NCBI GenBank assembly: GCA_964622545.1
Contig: CAZUQM010000003.1
Location: 226,727 to 290,726 of the forward strand
Origin: JAFGLZ01 sp964622545
Lineage (GTDB): Bacteria; Planctomycetota; Phycisphaerae; UBA1845; JAFGLZ01
Length of the DNA: 64,000 nt
Reading direction: 5' to 3'
Position numbers and translations under genes: made by a program. Each line of letters begins with the position of its first letter. Position 1 is the stretch's first letter. Below the pieces are notes generated by a model. The model had not been told where the DNA came from, ran no database searches, and was given only the letters and a program-made list of their open reading frames with translations. This document shows positions 1 to 9,054 of the stretch, piece after piece.

Positions 1-120
1 CTGGTGCACTACGCGGCCCTGCCGGTGGCGGCGGTGCTGGCGACCGTCTTCGCGATCACGCGCCTCGTGGCGGCGATTCGCGCGCGGCGAGGCGGCGGCG
101 GGCCGGAGGACCAGGCCTGA
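1..120 (+). CDS. TRAP transporter small permease (DctQ), C-terminal fragment
   Basis: The reading frame is open from the window edge to a TGA at 118-120, giving 39 residues. They contain one hydrophobic helix (about residues 5-26) followed by an Arg/Gly-rich cytoplasmic tail. The stop lies one base before the ATG of a DctM large permease, and DctQ-DctM is the standard gene order of TRAP transporters, so this is read as the last transmembrane helix of DctQ. DctQ pairs with DctM in the inner membrane to drive Na+- or H+-coupled uptake of a ligand delivered by a periplasmic binding protein. The N-terminus and presumably the binding-protein gene lie upstream of the window. The identification rests mostly on context. 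Confidence 0.72.
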   Translation: MVHYAALPVAAVLATVFAITRLVAAIRARRGGGGPEDQA

Positions 121-121
121 G

Positions 122-1396
122 ATGCTCGTCTTGCTGCTGCTCATCCTGATCTTGCTGATCATCGGCGTGCCGGTGGCCCTGTCGATTGCCATCGGCTTCG
201 CCGGGCACATCCTGCTGTTCAGCGAGGGCGTCTCGCCGCTGACCGTCGCGCAGAAGATCGTCTTCGGCGCCGACGAGTTCATCCTGCTGGCCGTGCCGTT
301 CTTCATGCTCGCCGGCGAGCTGATGAACGCCGGCGGCGTGACGCGCCGGCTGGTGGTCTTTGCCGAGGCCGTCATGGGCGGACTCCGCGGCGGACTCGCC
401 TACGTCGTGATCATCGTCAACATGATCATGGCCGGTGTCTCGGGCGCGGCCATCGCCGACGCCGCGGCCGTCGGGTCGGTCATGATCCCGAGTATGGAGC
501 AGGCCGGCTACCGCAAGGGCTTCGCGGCCGCGGTCAACGCGGCGGCGGCCACGATCGGACCGGTGATCCCGCCGAGTGTGGGTTTTTTGATCTACGCGTC
601 GCTGTCGGGCGTCTCGGTGGGCAAGCTGTTCATCGCCGGCGCGATCCCGGGCGTGATCATGGGCCTGTACCTGATGGCGGTGTGCTACGTGGTGGCGAGG
701 CGACAGGACCTCCCCCGCGGCAGGCGAGCGTCGGCCCGGGCGATCGTGGTCGGCTTCAAGGACGCGATCCTCGCGCTGCTCATGCCCGTGATCATCGTGG
801 GCGGCATCTTGAGCGGCGTCGTCACGCCGACCGAGGCGGGTGTGATCGCGGTCGTCTACGGCTTTGCCATCGGGCTGTTCGTCTATCGCGAGATCCGGCT
901 GCGCGACGTGCCGGCGATCTTGGCGCGGACGGCCAAGCAGACGGCCGTGATCATGTTCATCATCGCCTGCGCCCAGGCCTTCGGCTGGGTGCTGTCGCGC
1001 GAGGACGCGCCGGAGGTGCTCATTCGCGGATTCGGTGCGATCACCGATCGGCCCTGGCTGTTCCTGCTCATGCTCAACGGGATCATCCTGCTGCTCGGCT
1101 GCTTCATGGAAGGCGGCAGCATCATGATCATCCTCACGCCGCTGCTCGTGCCGCTGCTGAACAAGTACGGCGTGGACCTGGTGCACTTCGGCGTGGTGTT
1201 CCAGCTCAACATCATGCTGGGCCTGCTCACGCCGCCCGTGGGCATGCTGCTGTACGTGATCATCGGGGTGTCGAACGTGAAGATGCACGAGATCCTACGG
1301 GACGTCTGGCCGTTCTTCGTCGCTTTGGTGGCCGCGCTGCTCTTCATCACGTTCGTGCCGAGGATCACGCTGTTCCTGCCGGCGCTGTTCGAGTAG
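122..1396 (+). CDS. dctM: TRAP transporter large permease (DctM)
   Basis: This 424-residue, almost wholly hydrophobic protein has the normal length of DctM, the inner-membrane subunit that carries the solute across. The conserved DctM segment with a Gly-Pro-Val-Ile-Pro-Pro core is at about residues 145-151, and a related Leu-Thr-Pro-Pro-Val-Gly motif lies near the C-terminus, as expected for the two repeated halves. The ATG follows the DctQ stop by one base, which indicates translational coupling. The substrate cannot be told from the permease; the family carries C4-dicarboxylates, sialic acid, uronates and other organic acids. The next gene encodes an exported sialidase-like protein, which only weakly hints at a sugar acid. 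Confidence 0.93.
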   Translation: MLVLLLLILILLIIGVPVALSIAIGFAGHILLFSEGVSPLTVAQKIVFGADEFILLAVPFFMLAGELMNAGGVTRRLVVFAEAVMGGLRGGLAYVVIIVNMIMAGVSGAAIADAAAVGSVMIPSMEQAGYRKGFAAAVNAAAATIGPVIPPSVGFLIYASLSGVSVGKLFIAGAIPGVIMGLYLMAVCYVVARRQDLPRGRRASARAIVVGFKDAILALLMPVIIVGGILSGVVTPTEAGVIAVVYGFAIGLFVYREIRLRDVPAILARTAKQTAVIMFIIACAQAFGWVLSREDAPEVLIRGFGAITDRPWLFLLMLNGIILLLGCFMEGGSIMIILTPLLVPLLNKYGVDLVHFGVVFQLNIMLGLLTPPVGMLLYVIIGVSNVKMHEILRDVWPFFVALVAALLFITFVPRITLFLPALFE

Positions 1397-1445
1397 CCGA
1401 GACGACGGGAAAGAGCAGGTGGCCCTGCAAATGGGAGTCCAAAGC

Positions 1446-2822
1446 ATGACTTATCATGTGGTTCGATCGACGTGGCTTCATGCCCTTGCCGCCGGCGGAA
1501 TCGTCGCGCTGGCCTTCGCCGTGCCTGTGTTCTCGCAGGGCCGCAAAGACCCGCGCCTGACGGACAAGGAATGGCTCCGCAGCAGGCCCGACGTCGTCGT
1601 CTACACGCCGAAGGGCAAGGCCGACGGCGACAACGAGCACTTCCTCGTCTTCGAGGCCCCCAAGAGCGACGAGCTGCTGGCCACGTGGAACCAGAGCTCG
1701 TGCGAAGGGCGCGGCGACAACCGGGCCGTCATCGCGCGGAGCAAGGACGGGGTGCATTGGTCGCCGCCGAAGTTCATTGTCGGCTGCAAGCCCGGCGACA
1801 AGGGCGGGCAGGCGAGCTGGCCCTGGCCCGTGATCGCCGCCAAGACCGGCCGCATCTACCTCTTCTACACCAAGCAGACCGAGCACACCGACCGCAACCC
1901 GCAGGGCTGCGGGACGATGGGATGCATGGTCAGCGACGACAACGGCCACACCTGGTCGCCCGGGCTCGACATCCCCATGCCGCGGAACCGCTTCGACCAC
2001 CCCGACCCGAACGTGCCCAAACACTGGATCACATGGCAGCTCCCCATCCGCGACAGCCAGGGCCGACAGATCGTCGGCTACACCCAGTGCACGAGCCCCG
2101 CGGTCAACAAGCGGATGTGGACCTTCGGCTGGTGGGCCATCGAGAGCCGCTGTCAGTTCATGCGGTTCGAGAACATCGACGAGGGGCCCGATCCGGCCGA
2201 CCTGAAGATCACCTGGCTGCCGAAGGACCCGAACGGCCTGGCCGTCAGGCACCCGAACCACGATTGGTCGGCGCTTCAGGAGCCGAGCCTCGTGCTGCTG
2301 CCCGACGGGCGGCTGTTCTGCGTCACCCGCTCGTGGACGGGCCACATCTGGTACGCGGTTTCGAGCGACGACGGCGAGACCTGGACCAAACCCGCCAAGC
2401 TGCTCTATCGCGACGCGGGCGAGCCGGTGAAGCACCCGCTGGCGCCGTGCCCGATCTACAAACTCAAGGACGGGCGATTCCTGTTGCTGTTCCACAACAA
2501 CGACGGCCACGTCGGCAAGCACAACCAGCGCGAAGTGAAGTGGAAGACGAATCATCTGAACTTCGTAAGGCATCCGGCTTTCATCGCCGTCGGCGAGTTT
2601 CGTCCTCGCGCGAAGCAGCCGATCTGGTTCAGCCGGCCGAAGAAGATCCTCGACACGAACGGCGTGCCGGTCGGGCCGAAGGGCACGGCCGAGATCGCGA
2701 CGTACACGAGCCTGACCGAGCGCGACGGCCGGCGCGTGCTGTGGTATCCGGACCGCAAGCACTTCCTGCTCGGCAAGGTGCTCAGCGATGCGTTGCTCTC
2801 GGGCATGGACGTGCCGCGGTAG
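1446..2822 (+). CDS. Exported BNR/Asp-box sialidase-like protein
   Basis: About 458 residues. The start at 1446 is preferred because GGGAG (1433-1437) lies eight bases upstream and it gives a clean signal peptide (hydrophobic core about residues 11-28); GTG 1419 and ATG 1431 are in frame and possible. Three Asp-box motifs of the S-x-D-x-G-x-x-W type are visible near residues 98, 162 and 306, the hallmark of six-bladed sialidase/neuraminidase propellers. In planctomycetes such proteins are often annotated exo-alpha-sialidase without proof of substrate. It would act in the periplasm or outside the cell. It lies 49 bp after dctM on the same strand and may be co-transcribed. Enzymatic specificity is unproven. 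Confidence 0.82.
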   Translation: MTYHVVRSTWLHALAAGGIVALAFAVPVFSQGRKDPRLTDKEWLRSRPDVVVYTPKGKADGDNEHFLVFEAPKSDELLATWNQSSCEGRGDNRAVIARSKDGVHWSPPKFIVGCKPGDKGGQASWPWPVIAAKTGRIYLFYTKQTEHTDRNPQGCGTMGCMVSDDNGHTWSPGLDIPMPRNRFDHPDPNVPKHWITWQLPIRDSQGRQIVGYTQCTSPAVNKRMWTFGWWAIESRCQFMRFENIDEGPDPADLKITWLPKDPNGLAVRHPNHDWSALQEPSLVLLPDGRLFCVTRSWTGHIWYAVSSDDGETWTKPAKLLYRDAGEPVKHPLAPCPIYKLKDGRFLLLFHNNDGHVGKHNQREVKWKTNHLNFVRHPAFIAVGEFRPRAKQPIWFSRPKKILDTNGVPVGPKGTAEIATYTSLTERDGRRVLWYPDRKHFLLGKVLSDALLSGMDVPR

Positions 2823-2832
2823 GTGGTGGGGA

Positions 2833-2854
2833 GGGCGAGGCTCCCGCCGAGCCG
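2833..2854 (+). repeat. Short dispersed GC-rich repeat, copy 1
   Basis: A 22-base motif (core GAGGCTCCCGCCGAGCC) that recurs with one mismatch at 14484-14505. Both copies lie next to a copy of the larger TIR-bounded repeat. It is near the end of the sialidase-like gene and has no coding explanation. Confidence 0.6.
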
Positions 2855-2930
2855 AGACAGGGTCGGAGCTTACGGCTCCCCAAGAGGTTCGCCCTTATAG
2901 TGCGCCTCCTCGACTTACGGTAGCGAAGCA

Positions 2931-3145
2931 CTCGTCGTCCAACACAATTGCATCTGTCGGTTCCCCGGCTTCGGGGTTGCCGTCGGAGGCGCAACTGTGA
3001 AGGAGCGTTGCCGGGTCGGACGCGACTGTCAAGGAGCGTTGCTGTTTGAGCGCTCCAACAACCCAGCTCCCTGACGGTCGCTGCTCTGATGGGCGTGTCG
3101 CCCTCCTGATCGGAACCCACAGAAACGAGTGGGGTCGGATACTGG
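2931..3145 (+). repeat. TIR-bounded dispersed element (MITE-like), copy A
   Basis: This non-coding 215-bp block is closely similar to 34827-35043 and, in reverse complement, to 14513-14699 and 55496-55679. The left end (CTCGTCGTCCAACACAATTG) differs by two bases from the best-preserved end CTAGTAGTCC. Inside it carries a roughly 30-bp tandem duplication around GAAGGAGCGTTGC, present once in the shorter copies. It fills most of the gap between the sialidase-like gene and the BHMT-type gene. No transposase is encoded. Confidence 0.75.
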
Positions 3146-3195
3146 GAGGCGGAGCTATTCCTCCGGGTTGAGCCAAGCGGCGGAAAGGAACTCGC

Positions 3196-4227
3196 ATGGT
3201 TTTGGACAGACTCAAGGACGACGTGGTCATCGGCGACGGCGGCGCACTGTTCGAGCTGGAGCATCGCGGCTACGTCAGCGCCGGGCCCTTCACGCCCGAG
3301 GCGACGCTCGACCACCCCGAAGTGATCCGCCAGCTCCACGTCGACTACGCCCGTGCCGGCTCGGACGTGCTCCAAACGGTGACGTACTACGCTCACGAGG
3401 AGAAGCTCAAGAGTACGAACCGCACCGGTGTGCTTCGCGAGATGAACGAGCTGGCCACGCGGATGGCCCGCGAGGTGGCCGACGAATACGGTTGCCTGGT
3501 CGCCGGCGACCTGGCCAACACGTGGGTCTATCGCGCCGACGATGCGGCCAGCCACGCCGAGACCCGGCGGCAGTTCGATCAGCAAATCGGATACCAGCTA
3601 CCGGAAGGCACTGACTTCTTCATCGCCGAGACGATCGAGCAGCTCGGGGAGGCCATGATCGCCCTCGAGGCCATTCAGGCCACCGGTCAGCCCGCCATGA
3701 TCACGCTCGGATTCAAGTACCAGGACAAGACGCTCGACGGCGTGGCGTTGGAGGAGGCCTTTCAGCGACTCGTCGACGCCGGGGCCGACATCGTGGGCAT
3801 CAACTGCTTCCGCGATCCGGCGCGGATGCGGCCGCTGGCCGAACGCCTCCGTCGGGCCGTCAGCGGCTTCGTCGCGCTGCAGCCCGTGGCGTTTCGATGC
3901 ACCGACGACCGGCCGTACTTCCAGGCGCAGCAGTTCGATGGACGCGTGGCCTTTCCGCTGGAACTCGACCCGTTTCTGCTCGCACGGACCGAAATGGCCG
4001 ACTACGCCGTCTGGGCCCGCGACCTGGGCATCAACTACATCGGCGCCTGTTGCGGCACGGGCCCGCACCACATCCGCGCGATGGCCGAGGCCCTCGGCCG
4101 GACCGTGCCGAACAGCAAATACTCGCCGCAGCTCGCCCTCCACCCGATCGTCGGCAGCGAGGAGAACGTTCGCGAGTCCGACGCACGGATCCTCGCCGAG
4201 CAGCGGGGCCGGGCACCGTCCGGATAG
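3196..4227 (+). CDS. Homocysteine S-methyltransferase / BHMT family protein
   Basis: 343 residues with the zinc-dependent methyltransferase barrel of the Pcc1/BHMT/MetH-N family (S-methyl-Trans). The three zinc-ligand cysteines are visible: Cys204 in a Gly-Ile-Asn-Cys motif and Cys285-Cys286 in Gly-Ala-Cys-Cys-Gly-Thr. The N-terminal Gly-Asp-Gly-Gly motif is also present. Such enzymes move a methyl group from betaine, S-methylmethionine or a similar donor to homocysteine, giving methionine in the cytoplasm. The ATG is preceded by AAAGGA at good spacing. The length suits a stand-alone betaine-type enzyme and not cobalamin-dependent MetH, but the methyl donor is not determined. It is preceded by repeat copy A and converges with the asparagine synthase gene. 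Confidence 0.85.
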   Translation: MVLDRLKDDVVIGDGGALFELEHRGYVSAGPFTPEATLDHPEVIRQLHVDYARAGSDVLQTVTYYAHEEKLKSTNRTGVLREMNELATRMAREVADEYGCLVAGDLANTWVYRADDAASHAETRRQFDQQIGYQLPEGTDFFIAETIEQLGEAMIALEAIQATGQPAMITLGFKYQDKTLDGVALEEAFQRLVDAGADIVGINCFRDPARMRPLAERLRRAVSGFVALQPVAFRCTDDRPYFQAQQFDGRVAFPLELDPFLLARTEMADYAVWARDLGINYIGACCGTGPHHIRAMAEALGRTVPNSKYSPQLALHPIVGSEENVRESDARILAEQRGRAPSG

Positions 4228-4248
4228 GCGGTTCGGCCCCTCAGGTGA

Positions 4249-6141
4249 TCATGGCTGGGAGATGAACCGCCGCGCCCACAGCTCCAGCATGAGCAGCGCC
4301 CAGAGCTGACTCTCGAGCCAGCGCCCGCCGGCCTGCTGCCGCCGCCACAAGCGCCGCACGGCCTGTTGGTCGAGCCACGCGCGGAGGTGGGCCTGCGGTG
4401 AGAGTACGGTGTCCTCGAGCAGCTCTTTGAGCGGCCCGCGGAACCACGCGGCCAGCGGCATGGAGAAGCCCATCTTCGGACGATCCACGATGTCGGCGCC
4501 CACCTTGCTCCTCGCGACTTGCTTGAACAGGCGTTTGCCCTCGCCGCCGCGGAGCTTCAGCGCCGACGGGATCGTGGCCATGAACTCCATGAAGACGTGA
4601 TCGAGGATCGGGACGCGGACCTCGAGGCTGACGGCCATGCTCGCGCGGTCGACCTTGGTCAGGATGTCGTCGACAAGGTAGGTCTTGGTGTCGACGTAGA
4701 GCGTGCGGGCCAGCCAGTCGCGGCTCGGCGCGTTGCGGTAGTGTCGCTCGAAGACGCTGCGGGAATCGTAGCCGGCCAGCGATCGCAGGAGGTCGCCGCC
4801 GAGTAGGCGGCGCGCGCCCGTGCCCTGCTCGAAGGCCATGCTGCGGTAGTGGGCCTGTTCGTCGTCGAGCACACCGAGCAGAGCGAGCTTCGGACCGAAC
4901 CGCAGGAACCACGGCAGCCAGTCGGGTCGGGGAAACCACCGCCCCAGCGGGTCGAAGAGGCCGCGTCGCAGCGCCAGCGGGATGTGCGCTCGCAGGCGGC
5001 GCTCCTGGTCGAGGTCCCGATAGCGACGGTAGCCGGCCATCGTCTCGTCGCCGCCGTCGCCCGACAGCGCGACCGTGACGTTCTGGCGGGCCATCTTGCT
5101 GACGTAGTAGGTGGGCACCGCGCTGTGGTCGGCAAACGGTTCGTCGTAGTGCCAGGCCAGCCGGTCGACGACGTCGACCGCGTCGGGCCTGACGACGTGA
5201 CGGTGGTGCTCGGTGGCGAACCGAGAGGCGACCCGGTCGGCGTGGGGCAGCTCGTTGAAGCGCTCGTCCTCGAACCCGATGCTGTTGGTGATGACGGGCC
5301 TGTCGGCCTGCTCGGCCATCGCGGCCACAACCGAGCTGCTGTCGACCCCGCCGCTGAGGAAGGCCCCGAGCGGCACGTCGGCGATCATCCGCATGCCGAC
5401 CGCGTCGCACAGGTGCTGCCAGAAGCGATCGCCGAGCTCGGCCTCGGCGTCGTTCGACGGCTCACCGAAAACGAGGTCCCAGTACTGCTCGACGCGCGCC
5501 CGGCCGTTTTCGAGGATCATCAGGTGGCCCGGCTCGAGCTTGGCGATCGCGTCGAACATGCTCTTCGGGCCGGGCACGTAGTAGAACGTGAGGTAGTCGA
5601 GCAGGGCCTGCGGGTTGAGCTCGCGCGGCACCTCGGGCGCGGCCAGGATGGCCTTGATCTCCGAGCCGAACACGACGCGACCCCCTCGGAGGTGGTAATA
5701 GAGCGGCTTGATGCCGAGTCGGTCGCGAGCGAGCACCAGCCGGCGGCGCGGCTCGTCCCAGATCGCCAGGGCAAACATGCCGCGAAGCCGCTCGACGCAG
5801 CGCGGTCCGTGCTCCTCATAGAGGTGGACGATGACCTCGGTGTCGGTGTTCGTGGCCAGGCGGTGGCCCTTGGCCTCGAGCTCGCGCCGCAGCTCGAGGA
5901 AGTTGTAGACCTCACCGTTGTAGCTGAGCCAGACGGTCCGGTCCTCGTTGGCCATCGGTTGATGGCCGCCGGCCAAGTCGATGATGCTGAGCCGGGCGTG
6001 ACCCAGGACGCAGGCATCGAACGCCTGTGTGCCGGCATCGTCCGGACCGCGGTGGCGCAGGGTTTCGACCATGCTCGTGACGGCGTGTCGGTCGGCCTCG
6101 GTGAGGCCTGCAGAGTCCGCGATGCCCGCGATGCCGCACAT
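4249..6141 (-). CDS. asnB: Asparagine synthase (glutamine-hydrolysing) / AsnB-type amidotransferase
   Basis: 630 residues when started at the ATG that exposes Cys2 as the glutaminase nucleophile (Met-Cys-Gly-Ile-Ala). AGGAGG stands four bases upstream. The N-terminal class II glutamine amidotransferase domain (about 1-200) has the Arg-His-Arg-Gly-Pro-Asp and Tyr-Asn-Gly-Glu motifs. The synthetase domain has the ATP pyrophosphatase loop Ser-Gly-Gly-Val-Asp-Ser near 264 and Ser-Gly-Asp-Gly-Gly-Asp-Glu further on. It would make asparagine from aspartate, or amidate another carboxylate. Length and C-terminus also resemble the exosortase-system amidotransferase subfamily, so a role in surface polysaccharide synthesis is possible. 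It is divergent from the 112-residue gene at 6284. Confidence 0.9.
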   Translation of the reverse strand: MCGIAGIADSAGLTEADRHAVTSMVETLRHRGPDDAGTQAFDACVLGHARLSIIDLAGGHQPMANEDRTVWLSYNGEVYNFLELRRELEAKGHRLATNTDTEVIVHLYEEHGPRCVERLRGMFALAIWDEPRRRLVLARDRLGIKPLYYHLRGGRVVFGSEIKAILAAPEVPRELNPQALLDYLTFYYVPGPKSMFDAIAKLEPGHLMILENGRARVEQYWDLVFGEPSNDAEAELGDRFWQHLCDAVGMRMIADVPLGAFLSGGVDSSSVVAAMAEQADRPVITNSIGFEDERFNELPHADRVASRFATEHHRHVVRPDAVDVVDRLAWHYDEPFADHSAVPTYYVSKMARQNVTVALSGDGGDETMAGYRRYRDLDQERRLRAHIPLALRRGLFDPLGRWFPRPDWLPWFLRFGPKLALLGVLDDEQAHYRSMAFEQGTGARRLLGGDLLRSLAGYDSRSVFERHYRNAPSRDWLARTLYVDTKTYLVDDILTKVDRASMAVSLEVRVPILDHVFMEFMATIPSALKLRGGEGKRLFKQVARSKVGADIVDRPKMGFSMPLAAWFRGPLKELLEDTVLSPQAHLRAWLDQQAVRRLWRRQQAGGRWLESQLWALLMLELWARRFISQP

Positions 6142-6283
6142 GTCGCCTCCTTGGACTGCCTCACTATCGCGTCTTGCCGCGACGCTGGCAACCGGAGCGG
6201 GTATGCGGAGCGACGCCGGGCACCGTATACTGTGGGCGGGGGATGACCGAGCCGCCAGGACGGCAAGCAGGAAAGGACCCATC

Positions 6284-6622
6284 ATGAGCGACGACCAAGG
6301 CGCGAACCGGATCATGTCCCAGGCGTTTCTCGTGCATCACGCGACACTGTCCGTGCTGGAGAAGCAGGCGGATCCGAAGCTCCTGATCGATGTCTTCAAG
6401 GTGATCGTCGAGGTGGCCAAAGGGGAACGGACGCTGTCCGAGGGTCAGGGGCAACTGGGTCTCTCGGGCCTGCGGGAGAAGTACGAAGAGCAGTTCGGAG
6501 AGGGCTTCGAGGCATGGGTGGCCCAGCAGCGGCAGGCCGAGCGCGACTCGGCCAAGGACCTCGCCAACGCCTTCGCCGAGCTCTTCTGGGGCGGTCAGAT
6601 GCCTGGCGACGCGCCGGAGTAA
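6284..6622 (+). CDS. Hypothetical protein (112 aa)
   Basis: A small soluble, predominantly helical and acidic protein of no recognised family. The ATG at 6284 is supported by an AGGAAAGG ribosome-binding site seven bases upstream; the longer in-frame extension back to 6029 runs antisense to asnB and is rejected. No cysteine clusters, membrane segments or signal peptide are present. The middle carries alternating Glu/Gln/Lys residues that could form an amphipathic helix. It is divergent from asnB and converges on the aroDE gene. No function is proposed. Confidence 0.7.
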   Translation: MSDDQGANRIMSQAFLVHHATLSVLEKQADPKLLIDVFKVIVEVAKGERTLSEGQGQLGLSGLREKYEEQFGEGFEAWVAQQRQAERDSAKDLANAFAELFWGGQMPGDAPE

Positions 6623-6659
6623 GAAGGAAAGGGCGACGGCGTTCCTCTTGCCTCTTCCC

Positions 6660-8237
6660 TCACGAATCCCTCCGACCGCTCAGCGCATCGACCACCACCC
6701 GCCGCATCAGCGCCTGCGGGGCGGGGCGCCCCGTCCAGGCCTCGAACTGGGCCACCGCCTGGTGCACGAACATATCCACGCCGCTGACGGTCGTGCAGCC
6801 GACCTCGGCGGCCTCGCGGAGCAAGCGCGTCTCCATCGGGTTGTAGACGTTGTCGAACACGACCATGTCGGACCGCATGGCCTCGGCCGGTAAGGGCGTG
6901 GTGTCCTCGTTGGGGTGCATGCCCAGGCTCGTCGTGTTGATCACGATGTCGGCGTCGAGTCGTTCGACGCGCTCGAGCGGTTCGGCACGGCAGCCGAACT
7001 CCTCGGCCAAAGACTCGGCTCGGCGGAACGTCCGATTGTAGATCGTGACGTCGCAGCCGCAGTCGCACAGGCCCGCAACCTGGGCCCGTGACGCCCCGCC
7101 GGCGCCGATCACCGCGACCGGCACGCCCTCGATATCGCTCCGCCGGCATCCCATCCCCTCGGTCAGGGCGTCGAGCGCGCCGGCGTAGTCCGTGTTCAGG
7201 CCGCGCACGGTTCCGCCGCTGTCGAAGACCAACGTGTTGACCGCCCCGATTTGCTTGGCCAGGGGCTCCACGCGATCGCCCACGAACCGCAGGGCGTTCT
7301 CCTTGTGCGGGATCGTCACGCTGAGCCCGCGAAGGTTCATCCACGGGCGGTCCATCGCGCCGCGGACGAAGGCCTCGAAGGCCTCGTACGCCGGTTCGAT
7401 CAGAAGCGGGACATAGACGGCATCGAGTCCGCACTCGGCGAAGGCCGCGTTGTGGATGGCCGGGCTCATCGAGTGCGCGATCGGGTGGCCGATCACGCCG
7501 TAGACGCCCGAATCGGGGCCTATCGCGTCCCAGCGGTAGAGGTCCCTCATCGTCGGCAGCGCGATCTGGCCCGGTGCGGATTCGGCGCCCGCGGTCAACG
7601 AGCAGAACGACAGGAACGCGCCGAACTTCCTGGCGAGGATGCGCGAGATGAGCCCCGACTCGCCCATGGCGATGGCGATAACCGGCTTGCCGCCGGGCTG
7701 CAAGGACGCCCGCATCATGTCGAAGCACGTCAGCGCGTCGCAGATCGACTCGGCCCGCCAGACGATCTTGGCCACGTCGCAGTCGGCGGCGTGGATGCGT
7801 TCGAGTCGCTGCTCGAGGTCGGCGGGCCGTCCCTGGAAGTCATGGCTGCTGAGGATGAGCTTGCGGGCGGTGGACGCGTTTCCCGGTCGCGGCGGCTCCG
7901 ACCGCCAGGCGACGACGCCTCGGTCGGCGTCGGCATGGCGGCGCCAGGTCGCGAGCTCGATATCGACGCAATCCGGCCCGAGCCGCACCGCGTGCGAAAG
8001 GGCCTCGAGCCGCCCGGCATCGTCGCGCTGCCACTGACCTCCCTCGTCCGGAGCGCGGGGCGTGGCGATCACGGTCATGCCGTCAGGGATCGCCCTGAAG
8101 ACGGCCTCCAGGTCGACGTGCTCCAGGTAATCGAGGCGTAGCTCGACGGCGTCGGCGCCGCCGTCGGCGGCCTGTCGCACCGAGGCGATCGCCCCGTCGG
8201 TCGTATCCGCCGTGATGGGCACGGCCAGAAGCGTCAC
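6660..8237 (-). CDS. aroDE: Bifunctional 3-dehydroquinate dehydratase / shikimate dehydrogenase
   Basis: 525 residues joining two successive shikimate-pathway enzymes. Residues about 1-225 are a type I 3-dehydroquinase: Ser-Ser-His-Asp-Phe with the catalytic His near 131 and the Schiff-base Lys in Val-Ala-Lys-Ile near 156. Residues about 235-525 are shikimate dehydrogenase: Ser-Met-Ser-Pro-Ala-Ile-His-Asn, Ser-Val-Thr-Ile-Pro-His-Lys with the catalytic Lys near 310, the NADP loop Gly-Ala-Gly-Gly-Ala near 379, and Asn-Thr-Thr-Ser-Leu-Gly-Met. The same fusion is known in plants, chlamydiae and planctomycetes. The GTG start overlaps the TGA of the HAD gene in a GTGA sequence with GGAGG seven bases upstream, so translation is coupled. 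Confidence 0.94.
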   Translation of the reverse strand: MTLLAVPITADTTDGAIASVRQAADGGADAVELRLDYLEHVDLEAVFRAIPDGMTVIATPRAPDEGGQWQRDDAGRLEALSHAVRLGPDCVDIELATWRRHADADRGVVAWRSEPPRPGNASTARKLILSSHDFQGRPADLEQRLERIHAADCDVAKIVWRAESICDALTCFDMMRASLQPGGKPVIAIAMGESGLISRILARKFGAFLSFCSLTAGAESAPGQIALPTMRDLYRWDAIGPDSGVYGVIGHPIAHSMSPAIHNAAFAECGLDAVYVPLLIEPAYEAFEAFVRGAMDRPWMNLRGLSVTIPHKENALRFVGDRVEPLAKQIGAVNTLVFDSGGTVRGLNTDYAGALDALTEGMGCRRSDIEGVPVAVIGAGGASRAQVAGLCDCGCDVTIYNRTFRRAESLAEEFGCRAEPLERVERLDADIVINTTSLGMHPNEDTTPLPAEAMRSDMVVFDNVYNPMETRLLREAAEVGCTTVSGVDMFVHQAVAQFEAWTGRPAPQALMRRVVVDALSGRRDS

Positions 8238-8968
8238 GCCGCGTCCTCCCATCCGTCGATGAGATCGGCGAACTCCTCGATCGTTTCGATGACGGCCGAT
8301 GCCTGGGTGGCGGTTACCGTCCGTCCGTTGGTCAGCAGCACCGCGTGAAACCCGGCCGCGCGGGCGCCGGCGATGTCGGTCTCTTCGAGGTCGCCGATAT
8401 GAACCGTCTCCTCGGGGGCCGCGCCGAGCATGTGGCAGGTATAGAGGAACTGCCTCATTTCCGGTTTCGCCGTGCCGGTCTCGTCGCTGAAGGTCAGATG
8501 GTCGAAGTAGTCGAACACCTGGTCGGCTCGCAGGACCTCTCGCAGGGCGCAGCCGAGGGTCAAGCAGGTGTCGCTGATCAGCCCGATGCGGTATCGCCCC
8601 CTGAGCCGTTCGAGGACGCCGCTGACGCCCACGCGCAGCGCGGGCGGTGCCTGGACGCCGGCCATGGCCAGGGCCTCGCCCAGAGCCTCGGCGGCCTTGT
8701 CGTCCAGATCGTACCCGATCTGCCGCCCGATGTGGGCCCCGAGCTCGGTCCGGTCCATCGTGCGGTGTTGCTCGCGCCACAGTGTCATGGCGTGGTTGTA
8801 CGTCTCGGCCAGGATGGCGCGAAGCCGGTCCTGGTCCGGCTCGATACCCAGCATCGCGAAGAAGGTGAGCACGTGACGATAGCGAAAGTCCTTCCGTCGG
8901 GACGACGAATCGCCGACCTCGTCATACAGCGTTCCCCAGAAGTCGAACGTCACGGCGCGGATGGGCAT
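8234..8968 (-). CDS. HAD-superfamily hydrolase
   Basis: 244 residues with the HAD phosphohydrolase signatures. Motif I is Asp9-Phe-Trp-Gly-Thr-Leu at the N-terminus, with the nucleophile Asp9. Motif II is Leu-Ile-Ser-Asp-Thr in the middle. The motif III lysine is in Thr-Ala-Lys-Pro-Glu, and motif IV is His-Ile-Gly-Asp-Leu-Glu-Glu-Thr-Asp. A helical cap sits between motifs I and II, as in the haloacid dehalogenase/phosphoglycolate phosphatase subgroup. A cytoplasmic phosphatase on a small metabolite is likely; the substrate is unknown. Its stop codon overlaps the aroDE start by four bases, so the two are one transcript and may share a pathway or only a promoter. Confidence 0.88.
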   Translation of the reverse strand: MPIRAVTFDFWGTLYDEVGDSSSRRKDFRYRHVLTFFAMLGIEPDQDRLRAILAETYNHAMTLWREQHRTMDRTELGAHIGRQIGYDLDDKAAEALGEALAMAGVQAPPALRVGVSGVLERLRGRYRIGLISDTCLTLGCALREVLRADQVFDYFDHLTFSDETGTAKPEMRQFLYTCHMLGAAPEETVHIGDLEETDIAGARAAGFHAVLLTNGRTVTATQASAVIETIEEFADLIDGWEDAA

Positions 8969-9054
8969 GTGGGATCCCGGTGCGAGGTTGGTCTCAGGCC
9001 GCCCCTCCCATGAGGCGCGACATCACAGGATAGGGTCCGGCCTGAATAGACGCA

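Noticed and set aside
56..1288. Long minus-strand open frame across dctM
   Set aside because: It is antisense to a clear DctM protein and consists of His/Gln/Asp/Arg-rich sequence produced by the third-position GC of the real gene.
1..2822. Sialic-acid TRAP operon with sialidase
   Set aside because: Only gene order suggests it; the permease has no substrate signature and BNR proteins in this phylum are varied, so the claim is not made.
4519..6246. Plus-strand frames across asnB (such as 4849-6246)
   Set aside because: They are shadows of the minus-strand asnB frame, without ribosome-binding site or family motif.
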